IMG/VR virus record: IMGVR_UViG_3300010388_000103
Location: 1-33,651 of that record
Length of the DNA: 33,651 bases
Strand: one strand, 5' to 3'
Source of the DNA: a virus
A program made the translations under genes and the position numbers. Below are positions 15,821 to 24,110 of this stretch, in pieces. The number at the start of each line of letters is the position of its first letter. Positions within the stretch are counted from its first letter, which is position 1. A model generated the notes under the pieces. It saw only the letters and a list, made by a program, of their open reading frames with translations. It did no database searches and had not been told where the DNA came from.

Positions 15821-16929
15821 CACTCAGGCTTCCGCCACCTCCGGGCGCGTACAGCCCTGCGTATGAAGCGCAGCGCAACCGCCTTATCGAGCTTTATTCC
15901 AACAGCCTTTACGAAAAAGGTCAGGATGTTGGCGTCTACCAGCCTGCAAAGCTGATTGTCTCTGACGCATCGTTTATTACGACGGACACCCACACCGTAG
16001 GGACTGGCGGCCTTTCGTGGAACTCAGTTGATGAAACGCTCAATCTTGGCATGGGTGAAGGTGTCATCCAGCAGGTTGGCCTTGAGACATTCGCCCGCGT
16101 CCAGAATAACACCGGCTCAACTCTGGCAAAGGGTGCGGTCGTTGGCTTTGCCGGTGCCAGTGCGAACAACACTCTGGTCGTCACCAAATACCTTGCCGAT
16201 GGATCGACCCCGACGCTCTACATCCTTGGCGTTATGGCGCACGACCTGCCAGACAATGGGACGGTAGGCTACTGCACTGTCTGGGGCCATGTCTCCGGCA
16301 TCAACACAAGCTCATTCTCGCTTGGCGATGTGCTTTATGCGTCACCGACGACGGCTGGCGCTCTGACGAAGGTGAAGCCGACCGCGCCGGACAACGTCGT
16401 GCCAGTCGCCGCCGTAGTGAAGGTTGGAACGACTGATGGCGAGTTGTTTGTCCGCCCGTCGATTGAGCAGCAATTCTATAACGGCCAGTTCACCAAGAAC
16501 ACGACGATCACACCGGCAGCGGCCAACACAGCCTATGCGCTGGCGTGGGACACGACCGTCATCACAGAGGGTATCACGTTGACCGGAAGCCCGACAACGC
16601 GCCTGACTGTAGCCCACAGCGGTCTCTATAACTTCGCTGTTCGCATCCAGTTTTCCTCTGGCAACTCGAACGCCAAGTCTGCGTGGATGTGGCTCAAGAA
16701 AAACGGCACGACCAATATCGGGTCAAGCACGGCTGTTGGCTCATTGAAGGACAGTGGCGGCTATTCAGTCCTCGCTATCAACGACTTCGTTTCACTGGGC
16801 GCAAACGATTACGTCGAATTGTTCTGGGCGGTTGACGACACAGGCTTGCAGCCGACTAACGTAACGGCGACGGCTTTCGCTCCATCTGCACCGACGGCCC
16901 ATGTCGCAGTGACGCAGGTCCAGCAGTGA
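15817..16929 (+). CDS. Tail/fibre protein with C-terminal jelly-roll-like domain
   Basis: The GTG at 15817 overlaps the preceding stop (GTGA). The 370-residue product starts with a Pro-rich segment and a helix (RNRLIELYSNSLYEKG). It continues with a beta module of the type GDVLYASPTTAGALT (about 169-185) common in phage tail proteins. It ends with a C1q/TNF-like domain (about 235-370), in which LTVAHSGLYNFAVRIQFSS and AWMWLKKNGT are typical jelly-roll strands. Such domains form trimeric fibre heads or capsid decorations. It probably attaches next to the nozzle, and a receptor or glycan binding role is possible. Confidence 0.7.
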   Translation: MTLRLPPPPGAYSPAYEAQRNRLIELYSNSLYEKGQDVGVYQPAKLIVSDASFITTDTHTVGTGGLSWNSVDETLNLGMGEGVIQQVGLETFARVQNNTGSTLAKGAVVGFAGASANNTLVVTKYLADGSTPTLYILGVMAHDLPDNGTVGYCTVWGHVSGINTSSFSLGDVLYASPTTAGALTKVKPTAPDNVVPVAAVVKVGTTDGELFVRPSIEQQFYNGQFTKNTTITPAAANTAYALAWDTTVITEGITLTGSPTTRLTVAHSGLYNFAVRIQFSSGNSNAKSAWMWLKKNGTTNIGSSTAVGSLKDSGGYSVLAINDFVSLGANDYVELFWAVDDTGLQPTNVTATAFAPSAPTAHVAVTQVQQ

Positions 16930-17288
16930 TGGTTGAAGAGTTTATGCGGTGCCAGCCGTACATTAAAGCGGCACTGGAATACACCAAGGGGACGCACAAC
17001 ATCCGCGATATCTGGGATGGGATTGTCACCGGGAACTTTCAGCTATGGCCGGGTGAGAAGTCGGCTGTCGTGACTGAAATACAAATCTTTCCGGGCAAGA
17101 AGGTGATGCACATTTTCCTTGCTGGGGGTGATCTGGATGAATTACTGGAGATGGAGCGTTCTGTGCGAGCATTTGCCGTCACTATAGGCTGTAATTCCAT
17201 GTCAATATCTGGTAGACGGGGTTGGGTTAAGATTTTCAAAGGCGACGGGTGGCAAGAGGTTTGCACCACAATCGCCAAGGAGCTTTAA
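16929..17288 (+). CDS. Phage protein, possibly acetyltransferase-like internal virion protein
   Basis: The ATG at 16929 shares its A with the preceding TGA (TGATG). The 119-residue product ends with SISGRRGWVKIFKGDGWQ and contains VVTEIQIFPGKKVMHIFLAGG. This strand-helix pattern, with a GRxGW near the end, recalls the GNAT-like fold of small internal virion proteins such as T7 gp13. I give that as a possibility only. It precedes a run of ejection-type genes, which fits. No signal or membrane segment is seen. Confidence 0.6.
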   Translation: MVEEFMRCQPYIKAALEYTKGTHNIRDIWDGIVTGNFQLWPGEKSAVVTEIQIFPGKKVMHIFLAGGDLDELLEMERSVRAFAVTIGCNSMSISGRRGWVKIFKGDGWQEVCTTIAKEL

Positions 17289-17290
17289 GT

Positions 17291-18190
17291 ATGTCTAAGG
17301 GCGGTCAGACTGCAACACAGTCAACAACGCAGCAGCTAAACCCGTTTGTGCAGGATTTGCTGACCCGCAATTTTCAGGCGGCACAGCAGGTTTCGTCGAT
17401 CCCCTATCAGGCATACGGTGGCCCGCGCATTGCTCAGTTCCGCCCGCAGGAGCAGCAAGCCTTCACGATGGCCGAACAGGCCGCAACGGGCCGCCTTGGG
17501 GCTTCTCAGCTTGATCAGGCCACTCAGGCTGCACAGCGCGCTGCTGGCTACTCTCCCGCGCAGTTCCAGACTGACGTGCAGGGCTTCATGTCGCCCTATC
17601 AGGAAAACGTGGTGGACGCGACGATGCGCCGCCTTGCTCAGTCCCGTGCAGAGCGTGATGCGGCAACGAAGGCTTCACTGGCAGCCTCTAAGGCATTCGG
17701 CAACGAACGTCGTGGCGTATATGAGGCGCAGATCGCGGGCGAGCAGGATTTGAACACCGCTCAGACGCTGGCAAACCTCTATCAGCAGGGCTACGGTCAG
17801 GCTGCCGGTCTCGCGTCTAACTTGCCCACACAGCAGCTTGCAGGCGCTTCCCAGTTGGCAGGCTTTGGCGCACAGGCTCTTTCACAGGAGCAGGCCCGCC
17901 AGCAGATGCTTGCTCAGGCAGGTCAGGCGCAGCGCGGTATGGCCCAGCAGAATATTGATCTGGCTTATCAGGACTTCCTCGCACAGCGCGGCTACCCGCG
18001 TGAACAGCTTCAGATTTTCCAGTCTGGTGTCAGTGGCGTTCCTGCGACGACATCCACGACGCAAACATCGACCACTCCGGGTCAGGGCTTCCTTGGTGCT
18101 GCGGGTGACATTCTTGGCGTTGCTGGCGCTGCTAAGTCGCTGTTTGAGCCGTCGAACGCAAACCTTCTCAAGAGCATTTTGGGGATTTAA
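17291..18190 (+). CDS. Putative internal/ejection virion protein, Gln/Ala-rich
   Basis: The ATG at 17291 follows a CCAAGGAG ribosome-binding site. The 299-residue protein is rich in Gln and Ala, with helical repeats (TMAEQAATGRLGASQLDQ, then LASKAFGNERRGVYE-like elements) and a C-terminal hydrophobic stretch (about 268-290, GFLGAAGDILGVAGAAKSLF). Many podoviruses place such proteins between tail and ejection genes. They are packed in the head and pass into the host envelope with DNA. No catalytic motif is seen. It is separated by two bases from the next gene, so the two are probably co-translated. Confidence 0.65.
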   Translation: MSKGGQTATQSTTQQLNPFVQDLLTRNFQAAQQVSSIPYQAYGGPRIAQFRPQEQQAFTMAEQAATGRLGASQLDQATQAAQRAAGYSPAQFQTDVQGFMSPYQENVVDATMRRLAQSRAERDAATKASLAASKAFGNERRGVYEAQIAGEQDLNTAQTLANLYQQGYGQAAGLASNLPTQQLAGASQLAGFGAQALSQEQARQQMLAQAGQAQRGMAQQNIDLAYQDFLAQRGYPREQLQIFQSGVSGVPATTSTTQTSTTPGQGFLGAAGDILGVAGAAKSLFEPSNANLLKSILGI

Positions 18191-18192
18191 TT

Positions 18193-19365
18193 ATGGCACC
18201 TCCGTCGTTTATGTCCTCAAGGGCTGTCCAAGGTTATTCTCCTCAGTTCCTTAACACTGGCACTGAGGCTCCCGCCCCCGTGGCTGGCGCACAGTCTCCC
18301 GATCTGACCAACCGCCTGTTGCAGATCATGGGCGGCAATCTTGCTGGCACATTGTCTGGCGGTGAGAAGCTGTCAGCCCTTGGCGCTCTCCTCAAGTCAG
18401 TCAGCCGTGGCAGCCAGAGTAGCCCGCAGCAGGTTCTACAGAGCATCCAGCAGCAGAAGTTGCAGGAAACGCAGGGTGCTTTGCAAATTCAGGAGCTTCG
18501 GAAGCAGGCTGGTCAACAGGCCCAGCGTAATGCTTTGCGTGAGGATTTGCTGTCAAAGGCTCGCAACGATGGAGAGCGCGCTCGAATTAGGCTTTTGAGC
18601 GACGAAAACCTTGAAAAGTATGCGTTGCAAGGTCTTGAAAACAAGCCGCCAGAAATGGAAGCGAAGCAAAAGCAGCTTGCAACGTATTTCCAAATGAGGA
18701 TGGAAGACCCAGCACGAGCAAGCGCGTATTGGCGTTTAATTAATCCAACACAAATTGTTGGCTCCATTGAAAGCGGCATTAAAGAATATAACGTTCCAGA
18801 GCCTCCGATGGAAAATGGCGCTGTTGGCGCTCCTTCTCGTGGTGGCATTTCTGACCTTACTCCGCCACAGCCAAAGCCAGTCGTCCCGACTGAAAGCGAG
18901 AATACCGCTGGGTATCTGTATACGCGATTGCAGGATAGCATCGGCAGTTTGAATAGCATTCTTAAGAGTGATCCCGCCGCTGCCAGCCCATCTGCCTCTG
19001 AAATTGTTACAGAAAAGGTTTTGGGTGAGGACATTGCAAACAAGTTTAAATCTCCAGCGCGGCAGCAGTTCATTGCTTCCCAAAGAGATGCTCTTGCTGT
19101 GTCCCTGACCCTTGTTACTGGTGCTGCATACAACGAGCAGCAGTTGAACGACGAATATAGAGCATACTTCCCACAATATGGCGATGACCCGTCAACAAAG
19201 GCATTTAAACAAAAGAAATGGGAAAATCTTTTGAATGCTGCAAGGATCAAGGCTGGTCGGTCATTGCAGGGCCAGACTGGCGGAAATGCTGGCGCACCAA
19301 AACCATCTAGCGGCAAGGCTCCAGCGCCAAAGATTAAAATTCTAAGCGTCAAGCCAAGGGGCTAA
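18193..19365 (+). CDS. Putative internal virion protein
   Basis: The 390-residue product has a Pro/Ser-rich N-terminus (about 1-45), a Gln-rich helical region (about 75-120), a charged helical centre and a C-terminal basic tail. No domain is recognised. The 3' two-thirds of the gene use more AT-ending codons than its neighbours, a mild sign of separate history. It sits between two other ejection-type genes and shares their spacing (2 bp on each side). A structural or ejected role is inferred. Confidence 0.6.
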   Translation: MAPPSFMSSRAVQGYSPQFLNTGTEAPAPVAGAQSPDLTNRLLQIMGGNLAGTLSGGEKLSALGALLKSVSRGSQSSPQQVLQSIQQQKLQETQGALQIQELRKQAGQQAQRNALREDLLSKARNDGERARIRLLSDENLEKYALQGLENKPPEMEAKQKQLATYFQMRMEDPARASAYWRLINPTQIVGSIESGIKEYNVPEPPMENGAVGAPSRGGISDLTPPQPKPVVPTESENTAGYLYTRLQDSIGSLNSILKSDPAAASPSASEIVTEKVLGEDIANKFKSPARQQFIASQRDALAVSLTLVTGAAYNEQQLNDEYRAYFPQYGDDPSTKAFKQKKWENLLNAARIKAGRSLQGQTGGNAGAPKPSSGKAPAPKIKILSVKPRG

Positions 19366-19367
19366 AC

Positions 19368-21392
19368 ATGGCAGAAATGAAGGTATTTGACCTTACGTTC
19401 CAAGACGAGAGCGGCAAGGTCTATGACGCGCAGATTGAGGCTCCGGCTGACGCTTCTGAAGCCGATCTACAGGCTGCTGCGGCTCAATATCTTGCATCCG
19501 CTCGCCCACAGACCGCATTCCCTCCTGCTGTCGTTAAGAGTGCCGCCCCCATTCCAATCCCCAGTGAGGCAGAGGCTGCAACGCAGATCGCCCAAACTGA
19601 GGCGCGGACTGCTGCTCGCAAAAAGGCAATGGACGAGCGTGGTATTCTTCAGGCGTTTGGCGAGGGGTTTATGGCTCCGCGTCAGGAAGACCCATTTGGG
19701 CTTCAGGGTGATTTTACCATTGGTGAACGTGTGGGCCTCGCACCGCTGACTGCGTTGAATTATCTTCGTGAAGGTGTGCAGAGTGTCGGCTCTGGATTGG
19801 CGGAAGCCGGTGGTCAGGCAATCTACAACCTTGGCCTTGGTCAAGGATATTCTCCGCAGCGCATTGGTGCAGAGCTTGGTGAGTTTGCTCAAGTTGGTGG
19901 CATGGCGCTTCCAAACGCTCCGCTGCGTACTCAGGCTGCGACCACTGAGTTTATGCTGCCATCTGTTCGTCAGGCTATGCGGTCTGTCCAGCAAGCGGCG
20001 ATAAACGTCCCCAACCTTGATCGGCTGACCCCAGCCCAGCGCGTTCTCGCAGCCGCAGAGCGTCAGAGGGTGCCTCTTATGCCCGCTGATGTTGGCGGTT
20101 CTGGTGTTCAGGGCTTGACCTCCGGCACGGCTCAGTCAGTGGTTGGGCGTGGGCCTGTCACACGCGCATCGGAAGCCACCACTGAAGCCTTACAACTCGC
20201 AGCGCAGCGGGCTGCTGACGAAACTGGTAAAGTAAAAAGTCCATTAGAAATTGGCTTGAGTTTGAAAGATGCGGCGACAGCATTTGCTACTACGACATCT
20301 AGGCGTGGTGGAGAGCTTTATGACCGCGTTCAAAAGGCTGCGGAGGGCCTTGTGTTCCGCCCATTGAATGCAGCCAAGACCATTGACCGCGAGATTGATC
20401 GGCTGCGTAAGAAGAATGACCCGTCAGACCCGCTTCTGCGTTATCTGGAAAGCAAGCGCGAACAGCTTAGCACGCCTCAAGGCTTTGATTATGAAGGCGC
20501 AAAGCAAATTCTCAGCGACCTGAAGGCGGATCACCGCGTCAAGGATGATCTGTTGCGCGTGACAAATGCCAAATCAACTCTCGGTCGGGTTGCCCGCGCA
20601 ATGGAGGATGATGTCACCGGCACAATGATTAAAAACGATCGGGAAGGCGCTGCGAACGCTTTCAAGACTGCCAATGCGTATTGGCGGCAGCGTGTTGAAA
20701 CGCTTGATGATGCCTTGGAGCCAGTCCTCGGAACAAACGCAACGCCAGACCTTATTCTCGATAGCATTAATGCTATGGCTGGTGGCCGCAAGGGTGGCGT
20801 CCAGCGACTTGTGCGCGTCATTAATTCTCTTCCAGAGGCTGATCGCGGCAGTATTCGGGCAACGATTGTTGACCGTCTTGGCCGTGCAAAACCGGGCGCT
20901 CAAGATGCTGGCGGTGAAGTTTTCTCTCCCGCAGAATTTATGACCAACTGGAATAAAATGTCTAATGAGGCAAAGGCAGCCTTATTTGGACGCGATAGGA
21001 AACTGTCTCAGGCTCTTGACGACATTGCACTTTTGGCTGGTAGCACGAAGCAGGCGCAACGGTTTGTTAACCAGTCACAGACCGCTGGTGCCGTTCAAGT
21101 GAACAATCTTTATAACATCATGGCTGGCGCTGGGATGCTTGGTGGCGGTGCTGCGGCAACCGCTGGCAACTTCGGTGTCGCTCTGACCTCGGTAGTTCTT
21201 CCGCTTGTTCTGACGCGCCTGAGCGCGAATGCACTAACATCGCAGCGCCTTGTCCGCTATCTCGCAGACGCTCCGAAAAAGGTTAAAAACGCAGACCAGT
21301 TCCGCGCTGGCTTGCTTGACATCGCATCCAAGGTTCCGGCAGTCTCTGCTGAATTGGAAGCCATCGCCGCAGAAATGGGTGGTCCACAATGA
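19368..21392 (+). CDS. Large internal/ejection virion protein
   Basis: The 674-residue product begins with a ubiquitin-like beta segment (KVFDLTFQDESGKVYDAQIE, about 5-24, followed by an ADASEADLQAAAAQYL helix), a module seen at the start of large internal virion proteins of podoviruses. Long helical regions follow, including LRYLESKREQL and YWRQRVETLDDALEP. There is a hydrophobic Gly/Ala segment (about 580-620, AGAGMLGGGAAATAGNFGVA), probably membrane-inserting. Together with the transglycosylase encoded next, it would build the periplasmic ejection conduit. The stop overlaps the next gene's ATG (ATGA). Confidence 0.7.
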   Translation: MAEMKVFDLTFQDESGKVYDAQIEAPADASEADLQAAAAQYLASARPQTAFPPAVVKSAAPIPIPSEAEAATQIAQTEARTAARKKAMDERGILQAFGEGFMAPRQEDPFGLQGDFTIGERVGLAPLTALNYLREGVQSVGSGLAEAGGQAIYNLGLGQGYSPQRIGAELGEFAQVGGMALPNAPLRTQAATTEFMLPSVRQAMRSVQQAAINVPNLDRLTPAQRVLAAAERQRVPLMPADVGGSGVQGLTSGTAQSVVGRGPVTRASEATTEALQLAAQRAADETGKVKSPLEIGLSLKDAATAFATTTSRRGGELYDRVQKAAEGLVFRPLNAAKTIDREIDRLRKKNDPSDPLLRYLESKREQLSTPQGFDYEGAKQILSDLKADHRVKDDLLRVTNAKSTLGRVARAMEDDVTGTMIKNDREGAANAFKTANAYWRQRVETLDDALEPVLGTNATPDLILDSINAMAGGRKGGVQRLVRVINSLPEADRGSIRATIVDRLGRAKPGAQDAGGEVFSPAEFMTNWNKMSNEAKAALFGRDRKLSQALDDIALLAGSTKQAQRFVNQSQTAGAVQVNNLYNIMAGAGMLGGGAAATAGNFGVALTSVVLPLVLTRLSANALTSQRLVRYLADAPKKVKNADQFRAGLLDIASKVPAVSAELEAIAAEMGGPQ

Positions 21393-21976
21393 ACAAGAAG
21401 CTGGTAAACTTTGCGTTGCAAGAGGCGGATCGTCAGGGCGTCCCCCGCGACTATATCAATGCCATCATCCAGATTGAAAGCAGTGGCGGGATTAACGTAG
21501 GGCCTTCAAGTGCTGGTGCGCGTGGCCCAATGCAGTTGATGCCCGACACGGCCAAGGGCCTTGGGGTGGACATCGACGACCCTATGGACAACATCCGTGG
21601 CGGGGTGCGGTACTACAAGCAGCAACTCAAGAAGTTTGGCGACCCTGTGATTGCGGCAGCCGCATACAACGCAGGTCCGGGCAACGTCCGAAAGTATGGC
21701 GGCATCCCGCCTTTTGCTGAAACGCGAGACTATGCGAAGAAGTTTCGCAACTTCATTGGGGCTGCGGAGGCTACAACGCCATCGGCTGCGCGCTCTAAGC
21801 CCGGACAGATGCTGGCGATGAAGTTGGATGATCCGACACCTTACACGCCAAGCCCAATCGACCTAGAGGCTGAAACCGAAAGCAACTTCGCCTCCCTGCT
21901 CTCCAAGATCGGCGCTGGCAAAAAGAAGCGTTCGACCAAGCGTAAGATGCCCGGTATTCTGGATGGATTGATCTAA
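21389..21976 (+). CDS. Soluble lytic transglycosylase (virion-associated)
   Basis: The 195-residue product has an SLT/GH23 domain: catalytic Glu in QIESSGG (E30), GPMQLMPDTA (46-55), a NIRGGVRYYKQQL helix (68-80) and AAYNAGPGNV (91-100). GH23 enzymes cleave peptidoglycan with 1,6-anhydro product formation. Here it most likely acts in the virion to open the cell wall locally during DNA ejection, since a separate endolysin exists. The C-terminal 80 residues are low-complexity, ending in a basic stretch (GAGKKKRSTKRKM). The gene overlaps the large internal protein gene by four bases. Confidence 0.92.
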   Translation: MNKKLVNFALQEADRQGVPRDYINAIIQIESSGGINVGPSSAGARGPMQLMPDTAKGLGVDIDDPMDNIRGGVRYYKQQLKKFGDPVIAAAAYNAGPGNVRKYGGIPPFAETRDYAKKFRNFIGAAEATTPSAARSKPGQMLAMKLDDPTPYTPSPIDLEAETESNFASLLSKIGAGKKKRSTKRKMPGILDGLI

Positions 21977-22095
21977 TGGCGAAGAAGGCTTCCAAGGAAA
22001 CCGCATGGCAACCACAGCAGCGCAAGAAGCGGCGTCATTCGCCTGCTGGCCTGCGTCATCGCAAGAAACTGGGGCCGCGCTCGCACTTGAGATAA
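21976..22095 (+). CDS. Very basic 39-residue protein
   Basis: The ATG shares its A with the preceding TAA (TAATG). The product is dominated by Lys, Arg and His (QQRKKRRHSPAGLRHRKKLG) and ends before the convergent operon. It could bind nucleic acid or be a packaged peptide. No homologue is recognised. Tight coupling and a clean stop support it as a real gene, though a small ORF of this size could be chance. Confidence 0.5.
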   Translation: MAKKASKETAWQPQQRKKRRHSPAGLRHRKKLGPRSHLR

Positions 22096-22120
22096 TGGGA
22101 GCAGTTATTAGCCGCCCCCA
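22096..22120. terminator. Imperfect hairpin between convergent operons
   Basis: The 30-bp gap between the last late gene and the end of the leftward operon contains an imperfect inverted repeat (TGGGAGCAG near 22096, GCCGCCCCCA near 22111) with a three-base loop and two mismatches. Its position in the convergent gap suggests a bidirectional terminator. No clear T run follows on either strand, so it may be weak or Rho-assisted. Confidence 0.45.
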
Positions 22121-22125
22121 TCCCC

Positions 22126-22338
22126 TCACTCGTCGTCAATAACATCCACAGGACGCTCTGGTGGCCTCTCCTCTGGCAGCTTCACATAAGGCCCGCCAGC
22201 GTTGACAATCTCACTCATGGCGCTCTGGACCATGCTTCCACGATCCCACTGTCCTGTCATTATGCCGCGATACACAACAGAGCCTACGCGATAGGCATTT
22301 GCGACTTTCTCACGCGCTTTCAGCAGCAGTGCGTTCAT
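22126..22338 (-). CDS. Small phage protein of unknown function (last gene of leftward operon)
   Basis: I place the start at 22338, where the ATG follows GGAGAG at good distance and lies one base past the preceding stop. An upstream in-frame ATG at 22362 is possible. The 70-residue product is helical at first (NALLLKAREKVANAYRVG) and ends in a Pro/Glu/Asp-rich tail. No family is recognised. Being last in the recombination operon, it may have an accessory role. Confidence 0.6.
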   Translation of the reverse strand: MNALLLKAREKVANAYRVGSVVYRGIMTGQWDRGSMVQSAMSEIVNAGGPYVKLPEERPPERPVDVIDDE

Positions 22339-22339
22339 G

Positions 22340-22552
22340 TCACTCTCCGTTATATTCTTCATCTGTGACAATCTTAATCCCCTGTGCCAAACGATAGCGG
22401 CCATCCTCGCCTTTTTCAGCAAGGCCCATATCAACAATCATATCGAGAATAACCTCCCAATCATCTGGGGAAAGTTCCTCATCGACCATATTATCCAGAT
22501 AGCCAGCTACATCAGCCCTTTGCTCTGGTGTCATTTCTTCTGATTTAAGCAT
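22340..22552 (-). CDS. Small acidic phage protein of unknown function
   Basis: The ATG at 22552 has a strong GGAGG ribosome-binding site five bases away, which favours it over in-frame ATGs at 22567 and 22564 that overlap the SSB stop. The 70-residue product (MLKSEEMTPEQRADVAGYLD...) looks like a small winged-helix or helical acidic protein: the segment DDWEVILDMIVDMGLAEKGE followed by GRYRLAQG recalls a winged-helix wing. Function unknown. Confidence 0.65.
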   Translation of the reverse strand: MLKSEEMTPEQRADVAGYLDNMVDEELSPDDWEVILDMIVDMGLAEKGEDGRYRLAQGIKIVTDEEYNGE

Positions 22553-22563
22553 ATTTTCCTCCA

Positions 22564-22941
22564 TCAAAATGGGAGATCGTCCTCTAAATCAACGGGGGCA
22601 TAGCCATTCTGCTTGGCCGTATCGTGGGCTGTCGGCTGCTTGGCGTTATCCGCCCGCGACATAAACTCAACCTCATCGACTGAGACGTTGAATTGCGCCT
22701 TGCCTTCATACTCACCGATAGCCAGCGTACCGACTGCCGTGACCTTTGTTCCCTTTAGCAGATAGGGATGCAGTGACCGGGCGCGCTTGCCCCAGAGGGA
22801 GCAGCGGAACCAATTGGTCGTCTTCTTGTCGCCAAAGCCCTGCGTGACACCAACTGGAAACGTCAGCACCTCATCGCCGCCCTGTGTGGCCTTAATCTCG
22901 GCATCGCGGCCCAGCCCGCCTGTGATAAATACTTTCTGCAT
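22564..22941 (-). CDS. ssb: Single-stranded DNA-binding protein
   Basis: The ATG at 22941 begins MQKVFITGGLGRDAEIKATQ, typical of the OB-fold start of bacterial SSB; a longer in-frame extension upstream overlaps the previous gene and is not SSB-like. Of 125 residues, about 1-100 form the OB domain (KKTTNWFRCSLWGKRARSL, then KGTKVTAVGTLAIGEYEG). The protein ends DLEDDLPF, a variant of the DDDIPF tail that recruits partner proteins. It coats single-stranded DNA in replication and recombination. It lies downstream of the GapR-like gene and within the same operon as Erf, exonuclease and NinB. Confidence 0.92.
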   Translation of the reverse strand: MQKVFITGGLGRDAEIKATQGGDEVLTFPVGVTQGFGDKKTTNWFRCSLWGKRARSLHPYLLKGTKVTAVGTLAIGEYEGKAQFNVSVDEVEFMSRADNAKQPTAHDTAKQNGYAPVDLEDDLPF

Positions 22942-22942
22942 C

Positions 22943-23179
22943 TTACATTCCCAACGCTGCGATATAGGTATCCAGAATGGCTTCGAACTCAGCACGGTCA
23001 TGTGCTTCCATCGCCCGCAGCTTGATGATCTGCCGCATAATCTTGGCATCATAGCCACGCGCCTTGGCTTCGGAATACACATCGCGGATGTCGTCCGAAA
23101 TGCCCTTCTTCTCCTCTTCAAGGCGCTCAATGCGCTCAATCAAAAGCCGAAGTTCGTCGGCTGCTACCATATTACCCAT
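22943..23179 (-). CDS. GapR/DUF2312-like nucleoid protein
   Basis: The ATG at 23179 follows GGAG about eight bases upstream and overlaps the NinB stop. The 78-residue product ([40 protein letters not shown], then [17 protein letters not shown]) is close to the DUF2312/GapR family of alphaproteobacteria. GapR is a small coiled-coil protein that binds overtwisted, AT-rich DNA ahead of replication forks and stimulates type II topoisomerases. The phage version may aid phage replication or compete with the host protein; this is inference. Its presence supports an alphaproteobacterial host. Confidence 0.88.
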   Translation of the reverse strand: MGNMVAADELRLLIERIERLEEEKKGISDDIRDVYSEAKARGYDAKIMRQIIKLRAMEAHDRAEFEAILDTYIAALGM

Positions 23180-23552
23180 AATAATCACTCCATTTGACGC
23201 CATGCTTTGAGCCATAGGCGTATATGCTTTCAATAAGGTCTGACATCTGGGCCTTGCTCAGTTTGGAAGAGTGAAATCCAATGGGGAATGGTCTTCCATC
23301 CAAGCCGTTTTCAAATGCCACTTCATGCCCGCAGGCTGCCATAAAAATGCACTTCCAGACCTCTGGGATATGCACTCGGCCTTCAGGCTTTGATCTGCTG
23401 ACATCAGAGATCATCGCCCACATTTTTGCGTTTTGGTCGTCGCTTCTGCGCTCAGGGCTGATCCGCACGACGGCATTGTCCGGCGCTTTGTCGATCAGTT
23501 GTTTGGAAAGTTCCCTTTGGTATTTTCCCCGCAGGTGGACAACCTGTGTCAT
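23172..23552 (-). CDS. NinB/Orf-family recombination mediator
   Basis: The 126-residue product has the NinB pattern: [19 protein letters not shown] (about 35-53), an [15 protein letters not shown] segment, and the C-terminal [20 protein letters not shown] with [13 protein letters not shown]. In lambda, NinB (Orf) binds SSB and DNA and helps load recombination proteins. An AAGGAGA ribosome-binding site precedes the ATG at 23552. It sits with Erf, YqaJ and SSB in one operon, fitting a shared pathway. The gene partly overlaps the GapR-like start. Confidence 0.88.
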   Translation of the reverse strand: MTQVVHLRGKYQRELSKQLIDKAPDNAVVRISPERRSDDQNAKMWAMISDVSRSKPEGRVHIPEVWKCIFMAACGHEVAFENGLDGRPFPIGFHSSKLSKAQMSDLIESIYAYGSKHGVKWSDYYG

Positions 23553-23555
23553 TTT

Positions 23556-23897
23556 CTAATCTCCTTCTCTGGTTTCTAACTTGTGTCGGTGCGGGCTGGC
23601 TTTAAAAAACTCCATAGCCATCGCCTTCATATCAATGCCGTGGCACTTTTCAAATGTTTCTTCACCTTGCTGGTGCTGTTGGGCGTGGCAGGATTTGCAA
23701 AGGCTTATTACCCATTTATCCGAAGGTTTCGTTCCCATGCCACCGTCTGTCCCCCGGCGCACGTGAGCCGCTTCGATTGCCTCAGTCGACCCGCAGGCCG
23801 AACAGGCGAAGCCACGAACCCAAGCGCGATGTGCTGGGCTTCTCTTCTGCTTGTCCGCCTTGTCCGACTTCTGTTTCACCCTTTGGGGAAGTGCCAT
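23556..23897 (-). CDS. Zinc-finger HNH-type nuclease (DUF968/YbcO/Ref-like)
   Basis: The 113-residue product has a basic N-terminus (QRVKQKSDKADKQKRSPAHR), then CSACGSTEAIEAAHVRR with two Cys and a likely catalytic His, and VISLCKSCHAQQHQQGE with a second Cys pair plus His residues. This Cys4 and His-Asn/His arrangement matches small phage HNH nucleases such as YbcO, DUF968 or Ref. These cut DNA, often with RecA or in recombination. The 5' 116 bases overlap the end of the upstream gene in another frame. The ATG follows AAGGA. Exact family is uncertain. Confidence 0.78.
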   Translation of the reverse strand: MALPQRVKQKSDKADKQKRSPAHRAWVRGFACSACGSTEAIEAAHVRRGTDGGMGTKPSDKWVISLCKSCHAQQHQQGEETFEKCHGIDMKAMAMEFFKASPHRHKLETREGD

Positions 23898-24108
23898 TTG
23901 CTAGTTCCTTCAAAACATACCGCGCCACTCGACGCTCCTGACCGTAGCGGTCGATCACATAGTCCCATTCCGTCTGGATTTTATGGCCGTCATCACGCAG
24001 GTCTTTGATCCGCGCTGCCAGACGCATAATGCCCAGTTCCTTCATCGCGACCATTGGGCCGATGGGGGCCTTCTTCAGCCATCCCAAAACCAGTTCGTTC
24101 TGTGTCAT
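23782..24108 (-). CDS. HTH_39-type helix-turn-helix protein
   Basis: The 108-residue product has an N-terminal winged helix-turn-helix (LGWLKKAPIGPMVAMKELGI, then MRLAARIKDLRDDGHKIQTE and YGQERRVARYVL, about 8-66). I recognise this as the HTH_39 type of short phage proteins, here likely a DNA-binding regulator or recombination accessory. The last 40 residues are low-complexity and encoded where the nuclease gene begins in another frame, which explains their composition. It starts two bases after the exonuclease stop. Confidence 0.78.
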   Translation of the reverse strand: MTQNELVLGWLKKAPIGPMVAMKELGIMRLAARIKDLRDDGHKIQTEWDYVIDRYGQERRVARYVLKELANGTSPKGETEVGQGGQAEEKPSTSRLGSWLRLFGLRVD

Positions 24109-24110
24109 GA

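Noticed and set aside
18513-19352. A 279-residue antisense frame in the internal virion protein gene
   Set aside because: Opposed to a well-spaced + strand operon, no recognisable features; a shadow frame.
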